This document shows, one piece after another, positions 9,264 to 17,148 of a stretch of 64,000 nt of DNA (positions are counted from its first letter, which is position 1; every line of letters starts with the position of its first letter). The stretch spans positions 2,976,001-3,040,000 of the forward strand of contig CP129482.1 of assembly GCA_030583925.1 (NCBI GenBank), given 5' to 3'. Origin of the DNA: Anaerolineales bacterium. Lineage in GTDB: Bacteria; Chloroflexota; Anaerolineae; Anaerolineales; Villigracilaceae. Both the position numbers and the translations under genes were made by a program. Below the pieces are notes generated by a model, which was given only the letters and a program-made list of their open reading frames with translations, made no database searches and had not been told where the DNA came from.

Positions 9264-10142
9264 TCAAGTGGAGGAAGATTTATATTCTTTGAGACGGTCG
9301 CGTAGTTCATCCAGCTTATCGAGATTTTCCATTGCGCCGCTCTGCTCGCTGGCGATTGCCAATAGAATAGCGTTGATAATGGTCATCGGAACAACATGGG
9401 AATGAAAACCTGAGACCGGTCCGCGCCTGGCGGATAAAACCACGTCGGCTTTATCGCCAATGATGGCGTCAAGCGTATCGGTCAGGAAAATGATCGGGCA
9501 ACCAACTTCACGGGCGTAATCGAGAACGAGTTGTAACGCGGAGGACGGATTAAAGAAACCGATCGCGAACAGGAGGTCATTCTCGGTCATCGACAAAAGC
9601 GGCTCAAGAAATTCGCGCCCGGCTGTTGTGAGGGGAACGATCTGACGCCCGAACCGTTCGAGCCGAATTCTGATCTGATCTACCAGCGCGATCGAGGGAC
9701 CCACGCCGAAGATGAAAACCCGCTGACGAGCCTTGATCAACTCAACTGCCCGATGCAGCGCAGAGCGATCGACCGATTCAAGCGACTGGGTCATGTAATC
9801 AATTTCGGAAGCCACTAGCCTCTCATAGATATCCCCCGCTTCTCGCAACTCATCCAACCGACTGCGGATGCGCGCCGAATGAGTCACGCGGCGCCGAAAA
9901 TTATCCTGCAAGACCTGCCGCATGGCAGGGTAACTGTCAAAACCGAGAGAACGCGCGAAGCGAACGAGCGTTGCCTCACTGAGACTTAGGCGGCTTGCCA
10001 CCTCGCCCGCCGAAAGAAAAGCGGACTCTTCCTGGTTTGTGCGCAAATAATCGGCGATCTGCTTTTCGCTCTTTGTCAGATCATTATAGTTTTCGCTGAT
10101 GATTTGTCCAAAATCCAGGGGTTTATCCGCTGTATTTAGCAT
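9264..10142 (-). CDS. MurR/RpiR-family phosphosugar-sensing regulator
   Basis: The protein has 292 residues. Residues about 15-90 form the N-terminal RpiR helix-turn-helix (LTKSEKQIADYL, ASRLSLSEATLVRFARSLGF). Residues about 125-265 form a SIS domain (RVFIFGVGPS, DLLFAIGFFNPS, IIFLTD), which in this family binds a phosphorylated sugar effector. It sits between the MFS/kinase/HAD genes and the ABC genes on the same strand. Its own promoter is flanked by two copies of a 16-bp palindrome that is also found at the HAD promoter near 13680, so it probably represses itself and that operon. The SIS domain supports a sugar phosphate as the inducing signal. Confidence 0.93.
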   Translation of the reverse strand: MLNTADKPLDFGQIISENYNDLTKSEKQIADYLRTNQEESAFLSAGEVASRLSLSEATLVRFARSLGFDSYPAMRQVLQDNFRRRVTHSARIRSRLDELREAGDIYERLVASEIDYMTQSLESVDRSALHRAVELIKARQRVFIFGVGPSIALVDQIRIRLERFGRQIVPLTTAGREFLEPLLSMTENDLLFAIGFFNPSSALQLVLDYAREVGCPIIFLTDTLDAIIGDKADVVLSARRGPVSGFHSHVVPMTIINAILLAIASEQSGAMENLDKLDELRDRLKEYKSSST

Positions 10143-10185
10143 TTCATATCCTCAAGTTGAGAGAAAATTACAAATTGCGGCTGTA

Positions 10186-10201
10186 TGAAATTTTACTTTC
10201 A
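10186..10201. promoter_or_regulatory. Putative RpiR operator, site A
   Basis: TGAAATTTTACTTTCA fits the palindromic consensus TGMAAGTNNACTTKCA derived from the three sites in this window, with one mismatch. It lies just downstream of the rpiR -10 box, where a bound repressor would block transcription start. Confidence 0.55.
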
Positions 10202-10208
10202 TTTGAAT

Positions 10209-10237
10209 ATGATACAACATTTCTGAAAAACTTGCAA
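10209..10237 (-). promoter_or_regulatory. rpiR promoter
   Basis: On the minus strand TTGCAA is followed after exactly 17 nt by TATCAT, a good sigma-70-type pair, with transcription expected to begin near 10202. The -35 overlaps operator site B and the start region adjoins site A. Confidence 0.6.
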
Positions 10238-10248
10238 GTCTTCTTTCA
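10233..10248. promoter_or_regulatory. Putative RpiR operator, site B
   Basis: TGCAAGTCTTCTTTCA overlaps the -35 of the rpiR promoter. The same palindrome occupies the same position relative to the -35 at 13678-13693 in front of the HAD/kinase/MFS operon, which is the main argument that it is a functional operator. Confidence 0.55.
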
Positions 10249-10275
10249 AAATTTGATGAATTGGATTACTGTCGT

Positions 10276-11613
10276 TTAGCTAAGGTTGCGAACCTGACGA
10301 TAGCGCAACGCGATAAAACATCCATAGAAGAGCGAGAATGCGGCTCCAACCCCGATCGACATCGGCGCTCCTACCCAGTCGGCTGTCAAACCAGCCTGTA
10401 ACCCGCCCAGTTGAGTCATGCCATTGGATACAAGAGAATACAGGCTCATTACCCGACCACGTAATTGGTTCGGCACATTGAACTGTAGGAGCGTATTTGC
10501 CATTGAGTTCTGGAATACTTGACTCATCCCCACCAATAACATAAGACCGAGGGATATGATCATTGAGCGCGAGTTTACAAACAGAAGCAGGAACAATGGG
10601 AAACCCAGATTCCCCAACGTCAGCATCCATCCGCGTCGAGCCTTTGCCGATAGAGATGCGACGAGAAACGCGCCCATCACCGCTCCCAACCCCACCGCCG
10701 AAAGCAATAAGCCAAGAGGGATCGCATCGGGAGCCCGACAGTTCGTAATTTGATACTTCTCATTGCATAGAAAGGCAATCATCGGTTTTGCGTTTTCTTT
10801 CAATGTGCCGTTCGCAAAGACCGGCAACAATGTTTGATAGGGTCGCGAGAGGAACGAATTCACTGCAACAAGGCTCATAAGGATGAGGAGAACCTGCTGC
10901 CCCAAAAGGTAACGCACGCCTTCGATCATGTGAGTCCCCGTTGGTGGATGCGATTCTTCCTGTGCGGGCTTGAAAGATAAATTACGCATCGCGAGCAAAC
11001 TTATAATCACCGCCAGAAAACTCAAGCCATTCAAAAGGAACGCAATCGCCTCGCCCAGCCACGCCACAAAGACTCCCGCCAGGGCTGGACCAATTGTTTT
11101 CGCTGTGTTGCGCACGGCTGAATTAAGCCCGATAGCGCTCGTTAGATCGTCCTTGCCTTCCACCATCTCGATCACGAACGATTGTCGAGCGGGCATATCC
11201 ACGGCTTTGAAAATTCCCAGGAAGAACGCCATCGCATACACGTGCCAAATCTGCACAGTATCCGTGAGGATGAGCCCGGCGAGGATAAACGCCTGTACCA
11301 TCATCAAGGATTGGGTGATCAGAATGATCGTTCGCTTGGGGACGCGATCAGCCAATGAACCGCCCCACAAAGCAAACGGGACCAGGGGCAGGACCGTCAT
11401 AAAATTGACAATGCCCAATGCAGTAGCGGACCCGGTCAACCGATAGACGAGCACTTGCTGCGCCATGGACTGCATCCATGTGCCGATCTGAGATAGCCCC
11501 TGCCCCATGAACCAAAGGCGATAGTTATGATGTCGTAGCGCTCGGAATGCTGTTGCAACCCGACCTTTTGATGCGTTGTTATCTTCCTCGTTGGAGATTT
11601 GTGAAGCCTTCAC
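10276..11613 (-). CDS. MFS transporter (EntS-like, MFS_3 type)
   Basis: A polytopic membrane protein of about 445 residues with some 11-12 helices. The loop-2/3 motif is seen as GSLADRVPKRTIILI, typical of drug/siderophore exporters of the major facilitator superfamily. The frame extends to 11802, but that extension is Ser/Arg-rich and lies inside the kinase gene. GTG 11613, 25 nt after the kinase stop, gives a normal cytoplasmic N-terminus (SKGRVATAFRALRHHNYRLW); no strong ribosome site is visible, so the start is tentative. A non-membranous insert (about 40 residues, with a CxxxxYQITNC-type segment) interrupts the middle. It may export a product or a dead-end intermediate of the pathway. 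Confidence 0.87.
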   Translation of the reverse strand: MKASQISNEEDNNASKGRVATAFRALRHHNYRLWFMGQGLSQIGTWMQSMAQQVLVYRLTGSATALGIVNFMTVLPLVPFALWGGSLADRVPKRTIILITQSLMMVQAFILAGLILTDTVQIWHVYAMAFFLGIFKAVDMPARQSFVIEMVEGKDDLTSAIGLNSAVRNTAKTIGPALAGVFVAWLGEAIAFLLNGLSFLAVIISLLAMRNLSFKPAQEESHPPTGTHMIEGVRYLLGQQVLLILMSLVAVNSFLSRPYQTLLPVFANGTLKENAKPMIAFLCNEKYQITNCRAPDAIPLGLLLSAVGLGAVMGAFLVASLSAKARRGWMLTLGNLGFPLFLLLFVNSRSMIISLGLMLLVGMSQVFQNSMANTLLQFNVPNQLRGRVMSLYSLVSNGMTQLGGLQAGLTADWVGAPMSIGVGAAFSLFYGCFIALRYRQVRNLS

Positions 11614-11638
11614 TTCAAACCGTCTTGAAAGAGCACAT

Positions 11639-12874
11639 TTATTCCCGCTCGGCAAGAATTTTTGCGGTTTCAGGAGTTGCCCACAAAGCGGCTCCCGTAG
11701 TATCCACGACGATGTCGCAAACTTCCATTTGGGGGCGATAGGCGATCTCCGCCATGATGAACTGGTCTTTGAAGAAGCGATTGCGGAAGTACGTCGGCTC
11801 ATACTTTTTGCGGTAGTCGATATCCCGCTTCCACTTACGCTTCAGCCGGACCGCGTCATCGGTGAGATATACAACCTTGATGCCGATCAAGTCAGCCACT
11901 TCATCGATCAGAAATGGGAAGTTGCCTTCGATAAAAATAATATCCGCAGGTTCGATCTCGATCGGCAAGCCATCTGGTTTGAGGTTGCCGTTCAGGTCAT
12001 GACTCGAGGTGGCATAGACGAAGTCATAGCGCGGAATCGAAATCCTTTTCCCCGCTGTGATATCTCTGAGGCTGTGTTTGAAAAGTTCGAAATGCAGAGC
12101 CTCTTTTCCCTGTGTGAAGATTCCCTTTTCTTCGCGGTAATCGCGATCGGTCAGGAAATTATCCAACTCAATGGATGTTGTCTGCTTACCCATTTGTTCA
12201 ATGTCCGTGCGCAACCGTTCGACGATCTCCGTTTTCCCGGCGGCGGTCGGACCGGCGACGGCGAGCAGGATGGGGGTCCCGCGTGAGGCGATTAGTTTGT
12301 GTATGCTTTCGATAAAGAGCGCGTCCACATCGGCATTGGCTTCCATGAACGCTTTGTAGCCAACATCCTGTATGCGCTCGAATGCCTTTTGTTTCTGCTC
12401 AAACTGCCGGAATGGTTTGCCTCCCAGGTGAGCCAGCACGTCTTTCGTAAAATAATCTGTGCGATGCAGAAAGAAAAAACCGCGCACGTCGAAATAAAAG
12501 TGACGATTGATCCAGCTTTCCTCATACATCCCATTGACCAACCCGACAAACAACATATTTGCCAGGCGGACAATTTGTTCGTCGAGAACGATTCGCCCAT
12601 CTACCGCGCGTTTAATCTGGATCGAATCATAGAATGCGCGGCTGTTCACCCGAGCTTCGATTTCTGCTTTGGCGTCGAGCGTAACAGACTTCCAACCGGC
12701 TGATGGGGTAATGTTCTTAAGCGCATACCGAAATTCGTAGAGTTCAAGGTCACTGACCGCCGAACTTATAGGTTTCATCTTTTCAAAAAGCGCCGCGGAG
12801 AACGACTCCGCCTCATAAATATTTTTCATTGAGAATCCCTGAAGTCCATCATGGTGATCGTTGGCGTCGATCAT
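11639..12874 (-). CDS. Uridine-kinase-like P-loop kinase with novel N-terminal domain
   Basis: 411 residues. The C-terminal half is a P-loop kinase: Walker A GPTAAGKTE near residue 208, IELDNF, an IPRYDF segment and IIFIEGNFP, as in uridine kinase/phosphoribulokinase-like enzymes. The first 190 residues are not a domain I recognise. ATG 12874 shares its A with the HAD stop (TAATG), favouring translational coupling; ATG 12829 is an alternative with AGGGA upstream. Its neighbours suggest a hydroxyl-containing metabolite such as a polyol or sugar as the phosphate acceptor rather than uridine, but the sequence does not prove this. Confidence 0.8.
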   Translation of the reverse strand: MIDANDHHDGLQGFSMKNIYEAESFSAALFEKMKPISSAVSDLELYEFRYALKNITPSAGWKSVTLDAKAEIEARVNSRAFYDSIQIKRAVDGRIVLDEQIVRLANMLFVGLVNGMYEESWINRHFYFDVRGFFFLHRTDYFTKDVLAHLGGKPFRQFEQKQKAFERIQDVGYKAFMEANADVDALFIESIHKLIASRGTPILLAVAGPTAAGKTEIVERLRTDIEQMGKQTTSIELDNFLTDRDYREEKGIFTQGKEALHFELFKHSLRDITAGKRISIPRYDFVYATSSHDLNGNLKPDGLPIEIEPADIIFIEGNFPFLIDEVADLIGIKVVYLTDDAVRLKRKWKRDIDYRKKYEPTYFRNRFFKDQFIMAEIAYRPQMEVCDIVVDTTGAALWATPETAKILAERE

Positions 12875-13602
12875 TATCGGAGCGGCGGGAAGATATCCAG
12901 CAATTCGCTCAATTCGCGAATCACATGATCAGGCTGGTGGTCCTTCGTGAGCGGTTCGGTTGTTTCAGCAGGGTCCACGATCAGAATGGTTAATCCATAA
13001 CCAGCACTGCGAGCCCCCACTACATCGCGGGCGGGGTTATCGCCAACATACGCGCATTTCGCCGGCTCAATTCCTACACGGCGCGCAGTTTCCAAAAAAA
13101 TCTCAGGGTTCGGTTTACGAATCCCCACTTGCGAGGAAAGCGCTACAGTCTGGAAACATTCTGTGAGTCCATCCGACTCGATCCAATCTGGAATTTCTCT
13201 TTCTGTGATGGTGTTGGCAATAATCCCAAGGATGTAACCCCGGCGGTTCAATTCAGGGATGGTTGTCTTCACGTCAGGGCGGGGGATTCGTATGCCGCCG
13301 TGATCTCGCCATAGGCGGGTTAATTTGCCGGATAACGGCGCAATGGTTTCCACCGGATAATCAGGCAAAAGCCACTTTGTCCATAACTCTTTTTCAGAGA
13401 CTTCCACGAGCAATTCTTTTGCCTGCTTGCGATACGCCTTCCAACGAGTTTCCATCTCATCGAAAAAAACGGATTCAGGCTGCTGGACCCCGAGTAATTC
13501 CATCAGGTCCTTCTGCGCTTGCTTCATAAATTCAGCGTCTTTAATCACTACTCGGAGCGTATTGCCGACATCGAGGAAGATTGCTTGGATTGATGGATTC
13601 AT
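12874..13602 (-). CDS. HAD-superfamily hydrolase
   Basis: A 242-residue single-domain HAD phosphatase: LDVGNTL (motif I), IANTIT (motif II), GIRKPNP (motif III Lys) and YVGDNPARD (motif IV). It resembles the HAD half of the fusion at 1607-3286 along its whole length, with a shared LWTKW-x-LPD-x-PVE cap motif and a common LLDIFPP end. The second Asp of motif I is Gly, as in all the HADs of this cluster and in YihX. It is the first gene of the minus-strand operon, preceded by a promoter overlapped by an RpiR-type palindrome, and couples to the kinase through TAATG. Confidence 0.9.
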   Translation of the reverse strand: MNPSIQAIFLDVGNTLRVVIKDAEFMKQAQKDLMELLGVQQPESVFFDEMETRWKAYRKQAKELLVEVSEKELWTKWLLPDYPVETIAPLSGKLTRLWRDHGGIRIPRPDVKTTIPELNRRGYILGIIANTITEREIPDWIESDGLTECFQTVALSSQVGIRKPNPEIFLETARRVGIEPAKCAYVGDNPARDVVGARSAGYGLTILIVDPAETTEPLTKDHQPDHVIRELSELLDIFPPLR

Positions 13603-13653
13603 CTATTTTTCCTTCCTTCTTGGAGCGTATGAAATATGCCTTTTGTTTGAATA

Positions 13654-13682
13654 ATATTACGACATTTTCTATATTTCTGCAA
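13654..13682 (-). promoter_or_regulatory. Promoter of HAD/kinase/MFS operon
   Basis: TTGCAG, 17 nt, TAATAT on the minus strand. The boxes are only moderately close to consensus, but the geometry against the overlapping palindrome is identical to that of the rpiR promoter. Confidence 0.5.
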
Positions 13683-13693
13683 GTAAACTTTCA
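13678..13693. promoter_or_regulatory. Putative RpiR operator, site C
   Basis: TGCAAGTAAACTTTCA is a near-perfect 16-bp palindrome (one mismatched pair). It overlaps the -35 of the minus-strand HAD promoter and ends 5 nt before the -35 of the divergent lacI promoter, so one bound dimer could affect both directions. Confidence 0.6.
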
Positions 13694-13698
13694 AAACA

Positions 13699-13727
13699 TT
13701 GACATCTATGCTTCATAGGAGTAAACT
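13699..13727 (+). promoter_or_regulatory. lacI-iol promoter
   Basis: A perfect TTGACA is followed after 17 nt by TAAACT. Transcription should start near 13734, directly at the operator palindrome of the LacI-type regulator. Confidence 0.7.
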
Positions 13728-13735
13728 CTACCCAA

Positions 13736-13749
13736 TGCACACGTGTGCA
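13736..13749. promoter_or_regulatory. LacI-family operator (perfect palindrome)
   Basis: TGCACACGTGTGCA is a perfect 14-bp palindrome with a central CG, the typical form of LacI/GalR-family operators. It sits at the predicted transcription start of lacI and 10 nt before its start codon, which suggests autoregulation. Confidence 0.7.
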
Positions 13750-13759
13750 AAGAGGAGCG

Positions 13760-14788
13760 ATGACGGTAACGATCAAGGATATTGCTAAGGAAGCGGGGGT
13801 ATCGCATACAACTGTCTCACGCGCTCTTCGAGGCAGTTCTCTAATCTCGGATGAAACAACCAGACGAATTCAAGAAACCGCGCTGACATTGGGTTACTTG
13901 CCCAGCGCGGCGGCTCGCAGCCTGAAAACAAATCGTTCGCAGGCATTGGGGATCATCGTCAGCAGCATTGACGATCCATATTTCAGCGAGATTCTGCAGG
14001 GAATTGAGGAGATCGCCCAAGCCAATCATTACAGTCTGTTCATCGCAGCCTCACAACGCGACGCGGAACGCGAGAGCGTCATCGTTCAAGCCATGCGCCA
14101 ACACCGCGTGGACGGAATTATTATCTGTTCCACCCCATTCAGCGCCGAGCGAAGCCAGCAGTTTTCAAAGTATGACATACCAATCGTGATGATCAACAAC
14201 CAAGCGGCAGAGGAATATCGTTATTCCATCTATCACGATGATATGGATGGGAGTCGCCAGATCGCCAGGCATCTGATCGAACTGGGACATCGCCGAATCG
14301 CCTACCTCGGAAATTCATCCTCTGGGCGCACCACACAAGACCGTTTAGCCGGGTTCCATTACGAGCTGCAGGCTTCCGGCTTGCCTCTTCCCAACGAATA
14401 CATTTACGAAACTCCCGGGAGCGAACCAAATAAGGGAGAGCTGGCAGTGGATCACTTTCTTCAATTAGCGAATCGCCCCACAGCGATCGTTTGTTTCAAT
14501 GACATGCTGGCAATCGGGGTCTTGAAAAGTCTTCAACAACGCGGCTTTCGTGTTCCTGAGGATATTTCGATTACTGGATTCGATAACATCGTTTTCTCGA
14601 ATTACACCAATCCCCCGCTGACGACTTTCGACCAGCCGAAGCGCTTCATCGGTCAGAGAGCGGCTGAACTGATTTTAAGTCTGCTGAGCTCCGCCTCCGA
14701 CATTCAGATTCCTCAACAAAAGATTCAGGTATTACGAGGAAGTTTACTGGTTCGCAGTTCAAGCGCGCCGCCTTCCGCAAGTTTCTAG
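13760..14788 (+). CDS. LacI/GalR-family transcriptional regulator
   Basis: 342 residues. The first 50 form the LacI helix-turn-helix and hinge (TIKDIAKEAGVSHTTVSRAL). The rest is a periplasmic-binding-protein-like effector domain (LGIIVSSIDDPYFSEILQGI, VDGIIICST, GHRRIAYLGN, DISITGFDNI). ATG 13760 follows AGAGGAG; an upstream in-frame GTG at 13745 lies inside the operator and is less likely. It is the first gene of the iol unit, 9 nt before iolB. Its ligand is probably an inositol-derived or other sugar-like inducer. The promoter carries a palindrome for autorepression and lies next to an RpiR site. Confidence 0.95.
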   Translation: MTVTIKDIAKEAGVSHTTVSRALRGSSLISDETTRRIQETALTLGYLPSAAARSLKTNRSQALGIIVSSIDDPYFSEILQGIEEIAQANHYSLFIAASQRDAERESVIVQAMRQHRVDGIIICSTPFSAERSQQFSKYDIPIVMINNQAAEEYRYSIYHDDMDGSRQIARHLIELGHRRIAYLGNSSSGRTTQDRLAGFHYELQASGLPLPNEYIYETPGSEPNKGELAVDHFLQLANRPTAIVCFNDMLAIGVLKSLQQRGFRVPEDISITGFDNIVFSNYTNPPLTTFDQPKRFIGQRAAELILSLLSSASDIQIPQQKIQVLRGSLLVRSSSAPPSASF

Positions 14789-14797
14789 GAGCGTTCA

Positions 14798-15688
14798 ATG
14801 TCGCCTACTCCATCTTCTCTTCTGATCACTCCAGATTTCAGCCAGCCAGCGTATATTGAAATAACGCCGCGCTCGGCGCAGTGGGAACATTTGAGTTTTG
14901 CTGCACGACAGATGAACCGCGGCAAAACATGGGACTTCGAGACTCAGGAAAACGAACTTGCGCTGGTCGTCTTGGGCGGGGTCTGCGAGATCGCATCGAA
15001 CATCGGGAAATGGACCGATGTCGGCAGGCGCCCAAACGTGTTTAGCGGAATGCCTTATACGTTGTATCTTCCGCCGCGCACACGCTTCACAGTCGAAGCA
15101 AAAAGTGAACAACTCGATATCGCATACGGCTGGTGCGCGGCTGAGGCGGCGCACCCGGCTCGGTTGGTGAAGCCGCCCGAAGTCGAGATCGAGATCCGTG
15201 GCGGGGACAACGTCACGCGTCAGATCAATAAGATGATTCCCCCGGGGTTTCCATCCAGCAGATTGGTTGTTGTCGAGGTGTATACGCCCTCTGGGAACTG
15301 GAGTTCATATCCGCCACATAAGCATGATGAACACATTGTGGATGGCTCGGGAAATATTGTGGAAGCGGATTTGGAGGAAATCTATTTTTACAAGATCGAC
15401 CGCCCTGAAGGTTTTGCCTATCAACGCATTTACACGCGCGACCGAACGTTAGATAAACTATTGTTGGCGCGCGATAGCCACGTGGTGCTTTCTCCGTGCG
15501 GCTATCATCCCGTCGTTGCCGCGCCGGGATACAACTGCTATTACCTGAATATGTTAGCGGGGTCGGCGCAAACGCTGGCGGCAACGGACGACCCCGACTA
15601 CGCCTGGGTCAAGCAGACTTGGAAGGAAAAAGATTCCCGCCTGCCGCTTGTCACCTTAGAAATGGAAAAAGAAAGGAGCTCCAAATGA
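14798..15688 (+). CDS. iolB: 5-deoxy-glucuronate isomerase
   Basis: IolB converts 5-deoxy-D-glucuronate to 2-deoxy-5-keto-D-gluconate in myo-inositol catabolism. The 296 residues have the double-cupin layout of the family: an N-terminal cupin (NELALVVLGGVCEI, PRTRFTVEA) and a C-terminal one with the metal-binding cluster in SSYPPHKHDEH, EEIYFYKID and the conserved SPCGYHPV near the end. AGGAGCGTTCA precedes the start. The stop overlaps the next start (ATGA), so the transaldolase gene is coupled to it. Length and motifs are normal. Confidence 0.96.
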   Translation: MSPTPSSLLITPDFSQPAYIEITPRSAQWEHLSFAARQMNRGKTWDFETQENELALVVLGGVCEIASNIGKWTDVGRRPNVFSGMPYTLYLPPRTRFTVEAKSEQLDIAYGWCAAEAAHPARLVKPPEVEIEIRGGDNVTRQINKMIPPGFPSSRLVVVEVYTPSGNWSSYPPHKHDEHIVDGSGNIVEADLEEIYFYKIDRPEGFAYQRIYTRDRTLDKLLLARDSHVVLSPCGYHPVVAAPGYNCYYLNMLAGSAQTLAATDDPDYAWVKQTWKEKDSRLPLVTLEMEKERSSK

Positions 15689-16791
15689 CCGCCACTGCAA
15701 AAAGTAAACTGCACCAAATGACGTTGGAATTCCCCACCGACTACTGGAACGATTCATGTTCGGTGGAGGAACTCACGTACGCGATTGACAATGGCGCAGT
15801 GGGCGCAACGTCGAATCCGACGATCGTTCACATGGTCTTGAAGAAAGAAATGCACCTGTGGACGGAACGCATCCATGAACTGATTCGCGATAATCCTACG
15901 TGGTCTGAAACAGAACTCACCTGGAAACTCGTGGAGGAGATGTCGGTGCATGGAGCGAATCTTCTTCGCCCAATCTTTGACAAGTATCAGGGAAAGCGGG
16001 GACGTTTATCCATCCAAACCAACCCGGCGTTATATCGCAACGCGCAAGGCATCGCGGAACAGGCGGTCCACTTCGACTCGCTCGCGCCGAATATGATCGT
16101 AAAAATTCCCGTGACTCAAGCGGGAATCGAAGCCATTGAAGAAGTGACCTTCCACGGCGTCTCGATCAACGCGACGGTCAGCTTCAGTGTGCCGCAGGCG
16201 ATCGCGGTTGCGGAAGCCGTCGAACGCGGTCTGAACCGGCGTGAAGCGGAGGGAAAATCGTCCGAGCAAATGGCGCCCGTCTGCACGATCATGGTCGGTC
16301 GCACCGACGATTGGATGAAAGTTGCGGCGAAGCGGGATGGAATCGAGATCGAGCCTTCGTATCTGGATTGGGCTGGCATTGCCTGCATGAAAAAGGCGTA
16401 CCAGATCTTTCAGCAACGCGGCTACCGCACCCGCCTGCTTGCCGCCGCGTATCGGCATCTCGGACATTGGGCAGAGTTCATCGGCGGCGAGTTGATCGTC
16501 TCCATGCCGTATGAATGGCAGCTCAAAGCCAACGCCAGCGATATTGAAGTCAAAGAACGGATGAGTCATGCAGTGGATTCGCAGATCATCCAGACGCTCT
16601 ACAACGAGATACCCGACTTCCGCCGCGCCTACGATGAAGATGGAATGAAGGTGGAGGAGTTTGACGAATACGGCGCGACCGTCCGCACCTTGCGTGGTTT
16701 CATCGCTTCTGCCCACGAACTGACGGCTGAAGTGCGCGACTTCATGCTCCCAAATCCTGATGTGAGAAAAACTGAAACGGTAAAAGCATAA
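15685..16791 (+). CDS. Transaldolase-family protein in iol operon
   Basis: 368 residues with the class I transaldolase fold: TSNPTIVHMV near residue 36, Schiff-base Lys140 in MIVKIPVT, then INATVSFSVPQA. ATG 15685 overlaps the iolB stop and follows AAAGGAG. An upstream start at 15496 lies in iolB and is rejected. No IolJ-type (class II) aldolase is visible in the window, so this lysine aldolase may cleave the phosphorylated deoxyketogluconate or transfer a three-carbon unit from it. That is inference; ordinary transaldolase activity in the pentose pathway is the alternative. Confidence 0.9.
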   Translation: MTATAKSKLHQMTLEFPTDYWNDSCSVEELTYAIDNGAVGATSNPTIVHMVLKKEMHLWTERIHELIRDNPTWSETELTWKLVEEMSVHGANLLRPIFDKYQGKRGRLSIQTNPALYRNAQGIAEQAVHFDSLAPNMIVKIPVTQAGIEAIEEVTFHGVSINATVSFSVPQAIAVAEAVERGLNRREAEGKSSEQMAPVCTIMVGRTDDWMKVAAKRDGIEIEPSYLDWAGIACMKKAYQIFQQRGYRTRLLAAAYRHLGHWAEFIGGELIVSMPYEWQLKANASDIEVKERMSHAVDSQIIQTLYNEIPDFRRAYDEDGMKVEEFDEYGATVRTLRGFIASAHELTAEVRDFMLPNPDVRKTETVKA

Positions 16792-16864
16792 CCTGCTTTT
16801 ACTTTTCTCTTGTTGTACCTTTCCAAATTGATCGAGGAATAAATTGGTTCTCAACCTTCAAGGT

Positions 16865-16935
16865 CAAACCACGGAGTCACGGAGACACTGAGAAAAAACA
16901 AATGAAAAAACTCCGTGGCTCCGTGTCTCAGTGGT
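16865..16935. repeat. Inverted CACGGAGT repeat
   Basis: The left arm is three 8-nt units (CACGGAGT, CACGGAGA, CACTGAG); the right arm is the near-exact reverse complement (CTCCGTGG, CTCCGTGT, CTCAGTGG) after an A-rich 18-nt loop. Similar sequences occur at 17023-17110, 33905-34012, 51165-51265 and 57323-57371. Confidence 0.75.
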
Positions 16936-17022
16936 TCAAAATGGTTGAGCGGATTGCTTGGTTTAATTGTTAATCTGCAATAAGAGAGTATTTCTTAAAG
17001 TCCAGATCATTGTTCTTTTGTA

Positions 17023-17110
17023 CACAGGTTTCACGGAGCGCACGGAAACGAACAGATTCTTTAAAGGGTTTTTTTCGTGAAAATCAGTGTAATCCGTGTT
17101 GTCCGTGTCC
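17023..17110. repeat. Degenerate CACGG/CCGTG repeat pair
   Basis: TTTCACGGAGCGCACGG on the left and AATCCGTGTTGTCCGTGTCC on the right form an imperfect inverted pair of the same family as 16865-16935, just upstream of the iolD ribosome-binding site. Confidence 0.6.
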
Positions 17111-17148
17111 AAAAAAGAAGTTAAGAAACAGTCTCCAAGGAGTTGCAC

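Larger units (their letters stand above)
16792..17148. other. 357-nt gap with dispersed repeats between transaldolase gene and iolD
   Basis: No gene is visible. The gap contains two copies of an imperfect 8-nt-periodic CACGGAGT-type repeat in opposite orientations and a further degenerate pair (17023-17110). A clear AAGGAG for iolD lies at its end. I see no strong promoter, so iolD-E-G may depend on read-through from lacI. Confidence 0.5.

Noticed and set aside
10280..12703. Long opposite-strand and alternative frames across the MFS and kinase genes
   Set aside because: They have no ribosome sites and no recognisable domains, and lie antisense or out of frame to clear genes.
15496..15684. 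N-terminal extension of the transaldolase
   Set aside because: It lies entirely within iolB in another frame; the ATG at 15685 with AAAGGAG and an ATGA overlap is a proper start.
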